From: Asticcacaulis sp. AND118
GTDB taxonomy: Bacteria > Pseudomonadota > Alphaproteobacteria > Caulobacterales > Caulobacteraceae
Assembly (NCBI RefSeq): GCF_020535245.1
Contig: NZ_CP084910.1
Span: 2,766,501-2,830,500 of the forward strand
DNA: 64,000 nucleotides
Direction: 5' to 3'
Shown here: in pieces, positions 7,654-16,765 of the stretch
How the letters are laid out: every line of letters starts with the position of its first letter
Position numbering within the stretch: the stretch's first letter is position 1
The notes under the pieces: generated by a model
Database searches by the model: none
What the model was told of the DNA's origin: nothing
The model's input: only the letters and a program-made list of their open reading frames with translations
Translations under genes and position numbers: made by a program

Positions 7654-9915
7654 ATGCGTGAAGATGATGTATATCCATGTCAATTTCCGGTTTCAGACGA
7701 TATAGTCCACGAATTCGGTCTCGATAAAATTAATCAGGAAACGCGCTGGCGGCCTCAAATTAATCCTCTCAGGGTTTCCGCTTCGCTTGACATTTCACTT
7801 ATACTTACATTGCATCGCGAAGCCCGTTATCTGAAGCGGACTCTCGCATCGTTGACCGCTGCCGCTCAGTATGCCCGCCACAAGCATGCTCATCTACGTC
7901 TCGAATTGGTGGTGGTGCTCGACAATTCCGACGAACCAACAAGGCGCGTCCTTACATCAGAGCCCTTCGACGTCTTCGAAAGTCACCAGATAATAGCCGT
8001 TAGCCATGGCTCCCTAGCCAAGTCTCGAAACTCCGGTACTCAGGCCGCCCGCGGCAAATACGTCATGACTTGTGACGCGGACGACCTGATTTCCTTCAAC
8101 ATGATCGCTGGCCTCTACGCTACGGCTGAAGAGAATGCAGGCGAAGCCGCCGTATTCCCTGAGTTTTTGATGGGATTTGGTGATACGTCTTTCCTGTGTC
8201 GTTACTATGATAGTAAATACCTGCCTGCATGGGCTTTTCTTGATCGCCATCCGTATATTTCTCGCCTGCTTCTTCCCGTCGAATATGCACGCTCACATCC
8301 CTATCGCGATTCCGATCACAAATCCGGGTTTGCTTATGAGGATTGGTGGTTCAATTGTGAACTGGTCGCTGACGGCGTACAGATCGTCATTGCTCCCGAC
8401 ACGACCCTTTATTACCGGCAACGCCCAGGCACTCTGAGCCGCGACGCCGCGGCCACCGCCGCCCGGGTTATCCACGCGACACGACTCTACGAACCCAGGA
8501 CATTCGTGGCCGCCGCCGGCCGTTGGGAAGAAATCGTTCAGGGCGCTGAATGGACGCCCCCCCCACCGTCTGATGTTGCACGCGCTTTTTTTGAAAACCC
8601 CACAACGGAGTTGGCGGCCCACTACGCCAACCAGATTGATCCGGCGATCCGGTTCGACCGTGAAAAGGCAGGCGCCTGTTTCACCAATCTAGGACCGCCC
8701 TCGCCTGCCGGTCTGGCTTATTATAAAGCCTGCCATCTCACACTTCAGCAAGATTACACGGACATCTTCATTTTTCCCAACATGCAGGAGAATGAACACT
8801 ATTTCGCGGATTTGCTCACGGGGTTATATACGCAGTCCATCGGCAAACGCTTCCTTGTCCTCACAGGTGAAACGCCCAGCCTGCCGGCCAATTTGGAACA
8901 CCTACCTCCGAACACCGATTTTATCGACCTGTTCTCGACATGCCATGGCGATAAAAACACGATCGATCTCGTCGCTTACCGTCTTGTCGAGGCCGTGGGA
9001 ATGTCAGCTCGCATCCATGTGGGAAGCTGCGCCTTTACCCACAGGCTTCTCGGAAAGTATAACCGCACCCTCGCAGATCAATTATACTATTATCGTCGCA
9101 GCTATACGACCCATATCGCAGACGGCAAGCCATGGGTTTTTGATAGAGATTTTGAGATACTGAGCGAGTTTCTGGACTCGCTCCACCTTATCGTATGCGA
9201 TCATCAGGCAATTATCGACGCAGATCATAATCGGCTGGCTTTGGCGCCGGAACGATGGGCGTGTCTGCGGCCGGCCTGCCCTTTGCCGGAAAAGAAATGG
9301 ACGCCGGCAAAACGATCGGCAGAAAAGCCTCTGCGACTGCTCTGGTTCGCGCCCCTTAGTCCGGAAAGCCGCCCGCAGCTCATACAACCAATATTTGAAA
9401 CATTGCAGACCCTGGGGGTTCGCGTGACCTTTGATATATATGGTAGGCGGCCATGTCGCGAATTCGATGCAGCCCCCTGCGAAATCGATTTGCCACAAAC
9501 AACGAATGAAGCCTGTCGATACATGGGCGCAAAGCTTACACTGAAGGATGTGGACATCGACGAATATGATGCTTTTGTCTGCGCACCACTCTCTACCCAT
9601 GCGCCGAAAATCATTTTGGAAGCTATGGCCTGCGGACTGCCCGTTATTGCCTCCGATACTCACGCGCTTTCCGAAATCATCGAGACCGGCAGGTCGGGAT
9701 GGCTAGTCGCCTCGACGGGAAAAGACGACGCGGACAGCCTGAGTTACGCTCACTGCATTCTGGATCTTGTGAATTGCGGTGAACGACTTCATCAGATCAG
9801 CATCACGGCAAGAGAAACCGTTGAGCGCCGCCATAACCCCGATTTATTTGACGAAGTCCTGCGCAGTCTTTTTGCCGGCCCGTCTATTAACCCTTTGAAA
9901 AACGCTCGCCAGTGA
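7654..9915 (+). CDS. Two-domain glycosyltransferase (GT2 N-terminal, GT4-like C-terminal)
   Basis: The 753-residue protein has an N-terminal GT-A domain (about 45-300): ISLILTLHREARYL, LVVVLDNSDEP and CDADD with DADD at 141-144. The C-terminal part (about 535-740) is GT-B-like: LRLLWFAPLSPESRP and the GT4 sequence EAMACGLPVIASDTHALSEI with its conserved acidic residues. One polypeptide could therefore add two sugars in sequence. It is transcribed divergently from the 410-residue repeat protein and overlaps the next gene by four bases. The middle region (about 330-530) is unassigned. Confidence 0.8.
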   Translation: MREDDVYPCQFPVSDDIVHEFGLDKINQETRWRPQINPLRVSASLDISLILTLHREARYLKRTLASLTAAAQYARHKHAHLRLELVVVLDNSDEPTRRVLTSEPFDVFESHQIIAVSHGSLAKSRNSGTQAARGKYVMTCDADDLISFNMIAGLYATAEENAGEAAVFPEFLMGFGDTSFLCRYYDSKYLPAWAFLDRHPYISRLLLPVEYARSHPYRDSDHKSGFAYEDWWFNCELVADGVQIVIAPDTTLYYRQRPGTLSRDAAATAARVIHATRLYEPRTFVAAAGRWEEIVQGAEWTPPPPSDVARAFFENPTTELAAHYANQIDPAIRFDREKAGACFTNLGPPSPAGLAYYKACHLTLQQDYTDIFIFPNMQENEHYFADLLTGLYTQSIGKRFLVLTGETPSLPANLEHLPPNTDFIDLFSTCHGDKNTIDLVAYRLVEAVGMSARIHVGSCAFTHRLLGKYNRTLADQLYYYRRSYTTHIADGKPWVFDRDFEILSEFLDSLHLIVCDHQAIIDADHNRLALAPERWACLRPACPLPEKKWTPAKRSAEKPLRLLWFAPLSPESRPQLIQPIFETLQTLGVRVTFDIYGRRPCREFDAAPCEIDLPQTTNEACRYMGAKLTLKDVDIDEYDAFVCAPLSTHAPKIILEAMACGLPVIASDTHALSEIIETGRSGWLVASTGKDDADSLSYAHCILDLVNCGERLHQISITARETVERRHNPDLFDEVLRSLFAGPSINPLKNARQ

Positions 9916-10274
9916 CCCATCCAGCCCCACCCGCCATTCACCCAGACGACCTTATGGCCGCCTATGCTCATGAACGTGCGAGAGCCACAGCCCTTTGCGA
10001 TCGCCTCAACGTCGTCGAAAGACAGCTCGCCGCAAAGTCTGAGGCTCTGCTTGTACTTCAGACCTCCAGCTCCGATCGATGCAGCCGACTGGAAAATGAC
10101 GTGTGCATAGCTTACGGCCTCATTCACAAGCCGGAAGACGGCGATCCCGCTTCAAGTGAAGAAGCGCTGCAGCGTATTCAACAGGCCCTGCGTGAATTAC
10201 AGGCCCTGCAAAACTCCAAGGTTTTAAAAGTAGCGCGGTGGATGAAATCGAAGCTGTCGAGCAGGGCGAAATGA
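9912..10274 (+). CDS. Small predicted coiled-coil protein, function unknown
   Basis: The 120-residue product is rich in Ala, Leu, Glu and Arg with heptad-like spacing (residues 15-55 and 80-105) and a basic C-terminus (VARWMKSKLSSRAK). Similar short coiled-coil segments are often appended to glycosyltransferases in such loci. Here it is a separate gene starting inside the stop of the upstream two-domain enzyme (4-base overlap), so it is probably made with it and may be a partner subunit. No family recognised. Confidence 0.65.
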   Translation: MTHPAPPAIHPDDLMAAYAHERARATALCDRLNVVERQLAAKSEALLVLQTSSSDRCSRLENDVCIAYGLIHKPEDGDPASSEEALQRIQQALRELQALQNSKVLKVARWMKSKLSSRAK

Positions 10275-10411
10275 GACGATTTACACGTGTGTTTCTTTTT
10301 CATTTGCGTGGTCACGCGCTTGTGCTCCACGGCAAAATTGACTAATAGCTCTTTCGCCTGCTAGGCGGCCGCCGCCGGAAGCAACCGTTTTAGGGGGACG
10401 AGGTAAATATT

Positions 10412-11191
10412 ATGAACAAAACAATAAAGGATCTAATTTCGGGAGCGAAATTATATCCTGTTTGGCTTCACCAAGCGTACCATATTTTAAGCACAAAGTA
10501 CAAACGCACTATATTCGGCACCTTATGGATAGCCGGAAACTTTGTATTTACCTCACTCGCCATTACGCTGGTATTCGGTCTGCTTTTCAAGCAAGATTTG
10601 AAGGTGTTTCTGCCTTATGCAATGCTCGGAAACCTGGCCGGAAGCGCATGCCTTTGGGTGTTATCCGAAGCGCCAGAAATATACATAAGCAACAGCAGCA
10701 TTATTAAAAACCACGCGTACCCATTTACATACTATTCCTTTGAGGCCGTTGCCAGGAATATTATGCTTTTTTTGCATAATCTGATTGTTTTCTACGTGTT
10801 CATGCTTTTCAATGGCACGCTTACGGTGCCGGGCTGGACCTTTGTACCTGGCATGATCATTGTCATAGGCTGCATGCTAACCTGGGGTACGGTCATCGGC
10901 ATGCTGTCCGCCCGATACAGAGACCTTCGCTATCTCATTCCCAACCTCTCTGCGCTCCTGTTCTTCCTGACGCCGCTATATTGGCGCGTCGAAACGCTCG
11001 GCCCGGATCACCAATGGGTGGCAGAGGTCAATCCTCTATACCATCTGGTGAGCATTATAAGATCGCCCCTGCTCGGAGTACCCGTCACCCAGCTAAACTG
11101 GATGTATTCCCTGGGCATGCTCGCAGTCGGCGCCGTGTTGTGGCTGGCCACATTCACTCCCTTCCGCAGACGAATTCCGTTCTGGATTTAA
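10412..11191 (+). CDS. ABC-2 type polysaccharide export permease (Wzm-like)
   Basis: This 259-residue integral membrane protein has about six hydrophobic segments and the usual ABC-2 exporter layout (N-terminal YKRTIFGTLW, C-terminal LTPLYWRVETL...VNPLYHLVSIIRSPLLG). With the downstream ATPase it should export an undecaprenyl-linked polysaccharide across the inner membrane. GGGGGACGAGG precedes the ATG. Bases 10441-10740 are A/T-rich (hand counts of 35-40% GC in two 60-base lines), while the 3' part is near 60%, a sign of mixed ancestry. The ATPase starts 15 bases after its stop. Confidence 0.88.
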   Translation: MNKTIKDLISGAKLYPVWLHQAYHILSTKYKRTIFGTLWIAGNFVFTSLAITLVFGLLFKQDLKVFLPYAMLGNLAGSACLWVLSEAPEIYISNSSIIKNHAYPFTYYSFEAVARNIMLFLHNLIVFYVFMLFNGTLTVPGWTFVPGMIIVIGCMLTWGTVIGMLSARYRDLRYLIPNLSALLFFLTPLYWRVETLGPDHQWVAEVNPLYHLVSIIRSPLLGVPVTQLNWMYSLGMLAVGAVLWLATFTPFRRRIPFWI

Positions 11192-11206
11192 GAGAATATA
11201 ATTTCT

Positions 11207-11977
11207 ATGTCTAAGACTGTTATAGATCTTCACGGCGTGGAACTGGCCTACCCTATATACTCGGTACGGGCCCAGTCTCTCCGGAACACGATCGCCAACC
11301 TTGCAGTTGGCGGTAAGCTGCTGAAATCCGGGCAAGATGTCATCCACGTCGGCGCGCTGAATGGGCTATCCTTTTCGCTTCAGGACGGCGATCGTCTGGG
11401 GTTGATCGGGCATAATGGCGCAGGCAAAACCACGCTTTTGAAAGTCTTGGCCGGCGTCTACGAGCCTGACCGCGGCAAGGTCGAAATCAATGGTCGAATT
11501 TCGTCTATGATCGATCCCGGACTTGGGTTGGATCTCGAACTGACCGGCCGTGAAAACCTCATTAATATGGGGCGCATTCGCGGCTACACGACCAAGCAAA
11601 TCCTCACGAAGATGGCCGACATCGTCGAATTTACGGATTTGGGCCACTTTATAGATCTGCCGGTAAAAACCTACTCCGCCGGTATGTTGACCCGACTGAT
11701 CTTTGGCGTAGCCACCAGCCACGATCCGGAAATCCTGCTGATGGACGAATGGATTGGTGCCGGGGACAAATACTTCTTTGATAAGGCCACGGCGCGTCTC
11801 AACGACATTCTGACGCGCTCACGCGTTATCGTGCTGGCCAGTCATAATTATGCGCTCATTCAAGAACTGTGTAACAAGCTTCTTGTTCTTGACGGTGGCC
11901 GTCAAGTCTATTTTGGTGACATCAAGGGCTGGGACGAACACAACAACCGCCCCGTAGAAACAGCGCAGGCCAATTAA
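11207..11977 (+). CDS. ABC transporter ATPase for polysaccharide export (Wzt-like), no C-terminal carbohydrate-binding domain
   Basis: The 256-residue protein has Walker A GHNGAGKT at 68-75, an ABC signature reading YSAGM at 156-160, and Walker B ILLMDE at 176-181. The N-terminal VELAYPIYSVRAQSLRN extension is typical of Wzt/KpsT-type ATPases. It lacks the ~150-residue C-terminal carbohydrate-binding domain of Wzt proteins that recognise capped O-antigen, so it resembles the short type. It pairs with the permease immediately upstream. A hairpin with a T-run follows at 11985. Confidence 0.88.
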   Translation: MSKTVIDLHGVELAYPIYSVRAQSLRNTIANLAVGGKLLKSGQDVIHVGALNGLSFSLQDGDRLGLIGHNGAGKTTLLKVLAGVYEPDRGKVEINGRISSMIDPGLGLDLELTGRENLINMGRIRGYTTKQILTKMADIVEFTDLGHFIDLPVKTYSAGMLTRLIFGVATSHDPEILLMDEWIGAGDKYFFDKATARLNDILTRSRVIVLASHNYALIQELCNKLLVLDGGRQVYFGDIKGWDEHNNRPVETAQAN

Positions 11978-12449
11978 TCACTTGCAGGACGACAGTTCGC
12001 ACTATCGACTGTCATCCTGTGATTTTTTGCACCCAGAGACGTCTGGCGCTTTTGCGCGGTTAACGATGCGCATCATAGGCCTATTACTCTCCGGGACCAA
12101 TTGCAGGGTGGGTATGACAAACCTGGCCCACGTCAAAAAAACGCGCCCGGCACCGGTGACGGCATCAGCATACCACGGCCTTGGTATATTTTCGCCCCGC
12201 CTGCGCCCAGGCACTTTGCCGCCTATGCGTGCATATGGGTAATTGTCACTCTTCTTTAGGTCGCCGCTTCATAACTCCCGGAAATTTCCCTTTTCGACGG
12301 GCCTGATGCCTATCCTTGCTTGCATTTCTCCAGACAAACCGTCAAATAGATCAGCTAAGGCGAATGATACCGTTATAGAAAAGCAATACCCGTACCTATT
12401 TTAAACTGACTATGTTCAGTTAAGTCTAAGGCCTCTAAAGGAGCACCCT
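11978..12449. other. 472-base intergenic region between the exporter and the 783-residue protein
   Basis: Apart from the terminator at its left end I see no convincing gene. An 86-codon open frame (11982-12242) begins inside the hairpin and lacks a ribosome-binding site, so I do not call it. The right 150 bases are A/T-rich and probably contain the promoter of the gene at 12450, although no sigma-70-like pair is clear enough to name. AAAGGAG at 12437-12443 is the ribosome-binding site of that gene. Confidence 0.6.
11985..12028 (+). terminator. Probable intrinsic terminator after the ABC exporter genes
   Basis: A 12-bp stem with one mismatch (CAGGACGACAGT / ACTGTCATCCTG, 11985-11996 and 12008-12019) with an 11-base loop is followed within two bases by a six-T run. 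It lies eight bases after the ATPase stop. Confidence 0.75.
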
Positions 12450-14801
12450 GTGAAAAGAGAACACTTCTTTTCCAACCCCAAAGATGTCGTTTTTTATATG
12501 GCGCGCATGAATATATACGCGCTCGTTCAGGGTTTTGCTAAGGGTAAACGTGTTTTAGATTGGAATGGCTCCGAAGTCGCCGGCGTTAGCCTGTTGTCCG
12601 AGGTAGCGGGTAAATTGACCGTTTGCACCCATTCACACCTGCTCGCCGCTGAGTTGAAGCAAAAATTTGGCCGAAGCAAGGATATTGTCATTGCCCACAG
12701 CGATCCGATGGTCGACGACCTTCCCAAAGGCGCCTTCGACCTGATCGTCATAACGGTTCCCCCCAAGGGCCACTTCGTGAAGGCCACCGAACGAGCCAAA
12801 ACGCTCCTCACGCCGTCGGGTATGCTCGCTATCGCTATAGAAGATGATTTGCTTTTTGAGGATGTCGACGAAACTCAGACGTCCTCCAGGCTCGCATTGA
12901 ATAATCTTTTCAAAAACTGTGAATATTTAAATGTAAGGGCCAGCCCTTTTACCCTTATATCGTCTACAGAGGATGGAGATTTCGGGAGTAACGAGCCGGG
13001 CAAACAGGTTTCTATCTCCATTAATCCGCGTCTGGATTCCCCGCTTGAACCTCTCCAAACCAAATCAGGCATGGTTCAAGCGGCCTTTTGTTCCGATGCA
13101 CCGTTTGAACCACTTGAGCCTCGCACCCTATCCTTGATGGGTGTAGACATCTACAGCGAGCTTGTTGAAAAACTGGACAAAACGTCCGCAAAGTTTGAAG
13201 CCAGTCAAACCGATTTGTTTTTTCTGGAGAAGCGACACGACGCTGCCTTCACCGAACTGCTCGATCTGCGTAGCACCGCTGAGGCCTGTGCCAAGTGGGA
13301 GCAGGCCCATCAGAATGAATGCGCCAACCATGATAAATCACGCGATCAGATAGAAGTTTTGAAAGCTGAGGCTGCAGAGAGTCGGGAAAAACTCCAGGAA
13401 AGCCAAAGGCAAACCGCTGAGGCGTTCGATCAGGTTTCCAATCTTGAACGTGTATTGGCTGAGCATCGGGCTGAACTGGCTGATAACACTGCCAAGATAG
13501 ACGCTTTGAAAGCTGAGGCTGCAGAGGGTCGGGAAAAACTCCAGGAAAGCCAAAGACAAGCCGCTGAGGCGTTCGATCAGGTTTCCAATCTTGAACGTGT
13601 ATTGGCTGAGCATCGGGCTGAACTGGCGGATAACACTGCCAAGATAGATGCTTTCGCAAAGGAAGCCCTGGTGCAGGAAGCCTTGCAAGTCGAACTTGCT
13701 AAGCTCGATGCTTCCCTTTCGAGCGCCCACGCACAAATAGAAACCTTTGAAAAGCAAGCCTTAGAGCACAGGGCCCTGCACGCCGAACTTGCCGAGCTTA
13801 ATGAAAAAGCTTCCGAAGAGATTCAGGACCTGAAATCTGTACAGGACGCACTCCTGCGTGAGAAGAGCTGGATAATCCAGGAACTTGAACAACTCCGGAC
13901 CACGCACCTCAACGAAATCGCGTCTCGTGACGCTTTGGCTAATGAACTCGTCAGGGCGCGCTCGTCTCTCGAACAAGCCGCTCTTGAAAATGAAACCCTG
14001 CGTGGCGAACACGTCGAATTGGAACGGTTGCGCGCTTCGCTAGAGCATGCCGTTGGGGACAACGACCATTTGCTTGCTGAAAATGATGCCCTGACGCGGG
14101 AGAGGGTTTGGATCACGCAAGAATTGGAAACAACGCGGGCAGAACTTCATAATACAGAACATAAAGCACGCATGGCGTTGGACACGATTGCGCAGTTGCG
14201 CACCACGACGCACGTCACCTCCATATTTGAGCAAAGACCTCAGCGAGGCAATTCGCAGATCGACGCGGCAAAGCTCGAAATCAACAACTTGACAAGTCAG
14301 GTCGAAATCGCTCGACGCCATCAGGATCAGCAAACGAAAGAAGCTGAAAAGCAGGCCGTCGTTCTCAGGGCGAAGCTAAAGCGTTCGGAAGCCAATTACA
14401 AAAGGCTTGAGGAACTCATCACTTCCCTGCCCGCTGTCGTGCGCAAATCGCTCGGCATGTCACTGCCTCGCAAAGCCGCAAATATCGCGCAGATCAGCAA
14501 AATTATCGGTCCGTTTTTTGACAAGGCTTGGTACGCCGAGCAGTATAAAGACGTGCGCCAATCCTCACTGGACCCCCTTACGCACTACATAGTCTACGGA
14601 GAGCCTGAAGGGCGTGATCCACATCCGAAATTTTCGACGGAGTGGTATCTCGAAAGCAACCTGGACGTTATGGAAGCTGGCGTGAATGCGTTCGCGCATT
14701 TTATTGAGATGGGTCAGTATGAAGGCCGTGATCCGTCGCCTAACCACGCTTTGTCGACATTCGGGGGCGCGTTTCCGCCAGTCGTCGCTTCGGATATCTA
14801 G
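12450..14801 (+). CDS. Methyltransferase-like / long coiled-coil / FDxxWY-repeat protein; candidate polysaccharide chain-length ruler
   Basis: The 783-residue protein starts at GTG with AAAGGAG upstream. Residues 33-135 look like a class I methyltransferase fold (KRVLDWNGSEVAG in the motif I position, FDLIVITVPP, then LLTPSGMLAIAIE), but motif I is degenerate. Residues ~235-660 are a long charged coiled coil. Within it, residues 304-352 and 353-401 are an almost exact tandem duplication. Two FDxxWY...HY..G..EGRDP repeats sit at 689-727 and 728-765. Methyltransferase plus coiled coil beside an ABC exporter recalls WbdD of Escherichia coli O9a, whose coiled coil sets O-antigen length. No kinase domain is visible and the neighbouring ATPase lacks the domain that reads a terminal cap, so the mechanism would differ. 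Confidence 0.7.
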   Translation: MKREHFFSNPKDVVFYMARMNIYALVQGFAKGKRVLDWNGSEVAGVSLLSEVAGKLTVCTHSHLLAAELKQKFGRSKDIVIAHSDPMVDDLPKGAFDLIVITVPPKGHFVKATERAKTLLTPSGMLAIAIEDDLLFEDVDETQTSSRLALNNLFKNCEYLNVRASPFTLISSTEDGDFGSNEPGKQVSISINPRLDSPLEPLQTKSGMVQAAFCSDAPFEPLEPRTLSLMGVDIYSELVEKLDKTSAKFEASQTDLFFLEKRHDAAFTELLDLRSTAEACAKWEQAHQNECANHDKSRDQIEVLKAEAAESREKLQESQRQTAEAFDQVSNLERVLAEHRAELADNTAKIDALKAEAAEGREKLQESQRQAAEAFDQVSNLERVLAEHRAELADNTAKIDAFAKEALVQEALQVELAKLDASLSSAHAQIETFEKQALEHRALHAELAELNEKASEEIQDLKSVQDALLREKSWIIQELEQLRTTHLNEIASRDALANELVRARSSLEQAALENETLRGEHVELERLRASLEHAVGDNDHLLAENDALTRERVWITQELETTRAELHNTEHKARMALDTIAQLRTTTHVTSIFEQRPQRGNSQIDAAKLEINNLTSQVEIARRHQDQQTKEAEKQAVVLRAKLKRSEANYKRLEELITSLPAVVRKSLGMSLPRKAANIAQISKIIGPFFDKAWYAEQYKDVRQSSLDPLTHYIVYGEPEGRDPHPKFSTEWYLESNLDVMEAGVNAFAHFIEMGQYEGRDPSPNHALSTFGGAFPPVVASDI
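13359..13652 (+). repeat. Two-copy 147-bp in-frame tandem duplication inside the coiled coil
   Basis: Bases 13359-13505 and 13506-13652 are nearly identical direct repeats of 147 bp, exactly 49 codons and seven heptads. The few differences are single substitutions (for example GAGAGTCGGG versus GAGGGTCGGG). High identity at DNA level implies a recent duplication. Confidence 0.93.
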
Positions 14802-14930
14802 CACCGGGTATCTTGCATTATTCCTCGTGGGGCTGGGCGAGCCTCCGCGAACAGGCTATGAATATAGCTGCAGAGGCAAAGATGAAAGAATCGTGCCCGC
14901 TACGACAATCAACTTCAAGGGAATGGGGCA

Positions 14931-15791
14931 ATGGATATCGTAATGGTTCGTCTGCTGGGTGGGCTCGCCAATCAGCTTTTTCAGTACGCACTGGGAAGGA
15001 CATTGGCCATTCGCACCGGCGCCCTCCTGCGCTTTGATACCCGCGACCTTGATAACGACACCCTGCGGGATTACGCGCTCGATGTGTTGAACGTGCGCGG
15101 ATGCAAAGCCTCGCTCGCCGAACTTGATTATTTCCGTCCTGAAAATTCGAGCAAGATCACCTTGCTACAGGAAAAGAGCTTTACGTATGATCCGACCATC
15201 CGTTTGGCTCAGGCGCCCATTTACCTGTCGGGCTATTGGCAGTCGGAGAAATACTTTTTCGACATGGACTCGGTCTTGCGTCAGGACATTACCCTTGCGA
15301 CCCCCCTGTCGCAGCTTGGAAATGAATTGGCAAAGCGGATGGAGGCTACAAACTCCGTTTCCGTACATGTCCGCCGTGGCGATTACGTTACAAACAGCCA
15401 CACCAACACCTACCACGGCGCTGTAGGGGTGGATTATATAAATAAATCCATCCAGCATATCCATACCACACATCCGTCCTCCGTTTTCTTTGTGTTTTCT
15501 GACGATATCGAATGGACGAAAGCAAATCTGAAAAGTGAGGCGGAACTGGTTTTTGTGCCCGCCCGCCCAGATGCGTGCGACGCCGAAGACATGATCCTGA
15601 TGGGAAGATGTAAACATCACATCTTATCGAATTCCTCTTTTAGCTGGTGGGGCGCGTGGTTGAACCCCAGTCGTAGAAAGATTGTAATTGCGCCGTCTCC
15701 CTGGTTCAGAAATCCGGAAAACGACACCCGCGACCTCTACGGAGAGCGTTGGCTGAAACTGTCTATTCAGACTGGGGATAAGGTGGCCTGA
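14931..15791 (+). CDS. GT11-family fucosyltransferase-like protein (alpha-1,2-fucosyltransferase)
   Basis: The 286-residue length and motifs match bacterial GT11 enzymes: N-terminal GGLANQLFQYALGR, HVRRGDY at 146-152 and NSSFSWWGAWL at 234-244. GT11 enzymes transfer fucose from GDP-fucose, usually to the O-2 of galactose. No GDP-fucose synthesis genes (gmd, fcl) lie in the window, so the donor would come from elsewhere; GalE at 19489 could support galactose supply. GGGGCA lies shortly upstream of the ATG. It follows the 783-residue protein by 129 bases in the same direction. Confidence 0.9.
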   Translation: MDIVMVRLLGGLANQLFQYALGRTLAIRTGALLRFDTRDLDNDTLRDYALDVLNVRGCKASLAELDYFRPENSSKITLLQEKSFTYDPTIRLAQAPIYLSGYWQSEKYFFDMDSVLRQDITLATPLSQLGNELAKRMEATNSVSVHVRRGDYVTNSHTNTYHGAVGVDYINKSIQHIHTTHPSSVFFVFSDDIEWTKANLKSEAELVFVPARPDACDAEDMILMGRCKHHILSNSSFSWWGAWLNPSRRKIVIAPSPWFRNPENDTRDLYGERWLKLSIQTGDKVA

Positions 15792-15942
15792 CCGGAATAA
15801 TCACGCATCTTTACCATTCGCATTAATATACCGGTCGACATAGTTCCGATAGAAATAGTGTGGGGAATAAGCTATTGGCAAACCTCCGATTCATTCGCAG
15901 ATCGGATTATTGAGACCCGCTATTTCAGGAATACTTTGCACC

Positions 15943-16683
15943 ATGCGGACAGTTAGAATTGTACACCATCTGGCGTCGTCAGGGGGCACATTGGTAAGCC
16001 GGTGCCTTGCGTCAATGACGCAGGTTGGCCTTCTTAGCGAGCAACACCCTCTCCGAGCCATGCGTGAGCGCTACGACCCCTACCTTCACGCTTTTTGGCA
16101 AGGCTGGGGCTCTGAAAACGAGTTTATCGAGGGATTTCGAGCGCAAACGCAGATATTGCACGATGCCGCGGCGAAACACGATAAGACTCTAGTTATTCGT
16201 GACTGGACACACGCTGACTATTTCGGCAGTGAACGACTACGATCGATGACGGCTTCGTCGCTGGAAGGTCACTTCAATCTTATTCGAGCCGCGACCGTAC
16301 GCCACCCGATCGATACGTGGCTCTCGATGACCGCAAGCCGCTTTCTGGAATTTGATCACGCCGAGTTTTTGCGCCGGTTTCTCGCTTTTGCGGAAATGGC
16401 GGTCTCGATGCCTGTCATCCGCTACGAGGATGTCTGCCGTAGCCCGCAAAAAGCCATTGCCGAACTATGTACGGCCCTCGATATCAACTTCGAAGAAGAC
16501 TTTCTCGACCGCCTCACAAGCGTGATCTGGGTTACAGGCGCCAGCGGGCGAAAAGGTGACCTGCCTGAGCCTCGCCCCCGGCAACCGATCTCCAATGAAG
16601 ATTATGATAAGCTGGTGAGTAACCCCATGATGGCGGAAATCTGTTCACGGCTTGGCTACTCCGTCGAAGAGGATCCCAACTGA
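15943..16683 (+). CDS. Sulfotransferase-family protein (PAPS-dependent)
   Basis: The 246-residue product contains a PAPS 5'-phosphosulfate loop-like segment near the N-terminus (HHLASSGGTLVSRCLA) and a 3'-phosphate-binding segment (TVRHPIDTWLSM), followed by VIRYEDVCRSPQKAI, as in bacterial carbohydrate sulfotransferases. It would move a sulfuryl group from PAPS to a glycan hydroxyl. The ATG at 15943 is preferred to an in-frame TTG at 15910, though the upstream AGGA is 12 bases away. PAPS synthesis (cysD, cysNC) and PAP removal (cysQ) genes lie 17-21 kb downstream. Confidence 0.8.
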   Translation: MRTVRIVHHLASSGGTLVSRCLASMTQVGLLSEQHPLRAMRERYDPYLHAFWQGWGSENEFIEGFRAQTQILHDAAAKHDKTLVIRDWTHADYFGSERLRSMTASSLEGHFNLIRAATVRHPIDTWLSMTASRFLEFDHAEFLRRFLAFAEMAVSMPVIRYEDVCRSPQKAIAELCTALDINFEEDFLDRLTSVIWVTGASGRKGDLPEPRPRQPISNEDYDKLVSNPMMAEICSRLGYSVEEDPN

Positions 16684-16710
16684 TAATGGGCCGGCAGTGA
16701 AAGCCACGTC

Positions 16711-16746
16711 CCTATCATCCCGCCCAACCCGGAGCGGGATGATAGG
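16711..16746. terminator. Hairpin between convergent sulfotransferase and glycosyltransferase genes
   Basis: A perfect 12-bp inverted repeat (CCTATCATCCCG / CGGGATGATAGG, loop 16723-16734) sits between the two stop codons. Neither side has a long T-run, so it may act as a weak bidirectional terminator or 3'-end stabiliser. Confidence 0.6.
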
Positions 16747-16765
16747 TCGAATTTCCGCTCGACGC

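Noticed and set aside
11982-12242. 86-codon ORF after the ABC ATPase gene
   Set aside because: It begins within the terminator hairpin, lacks a ribosome-binding site and shows no family sequence.
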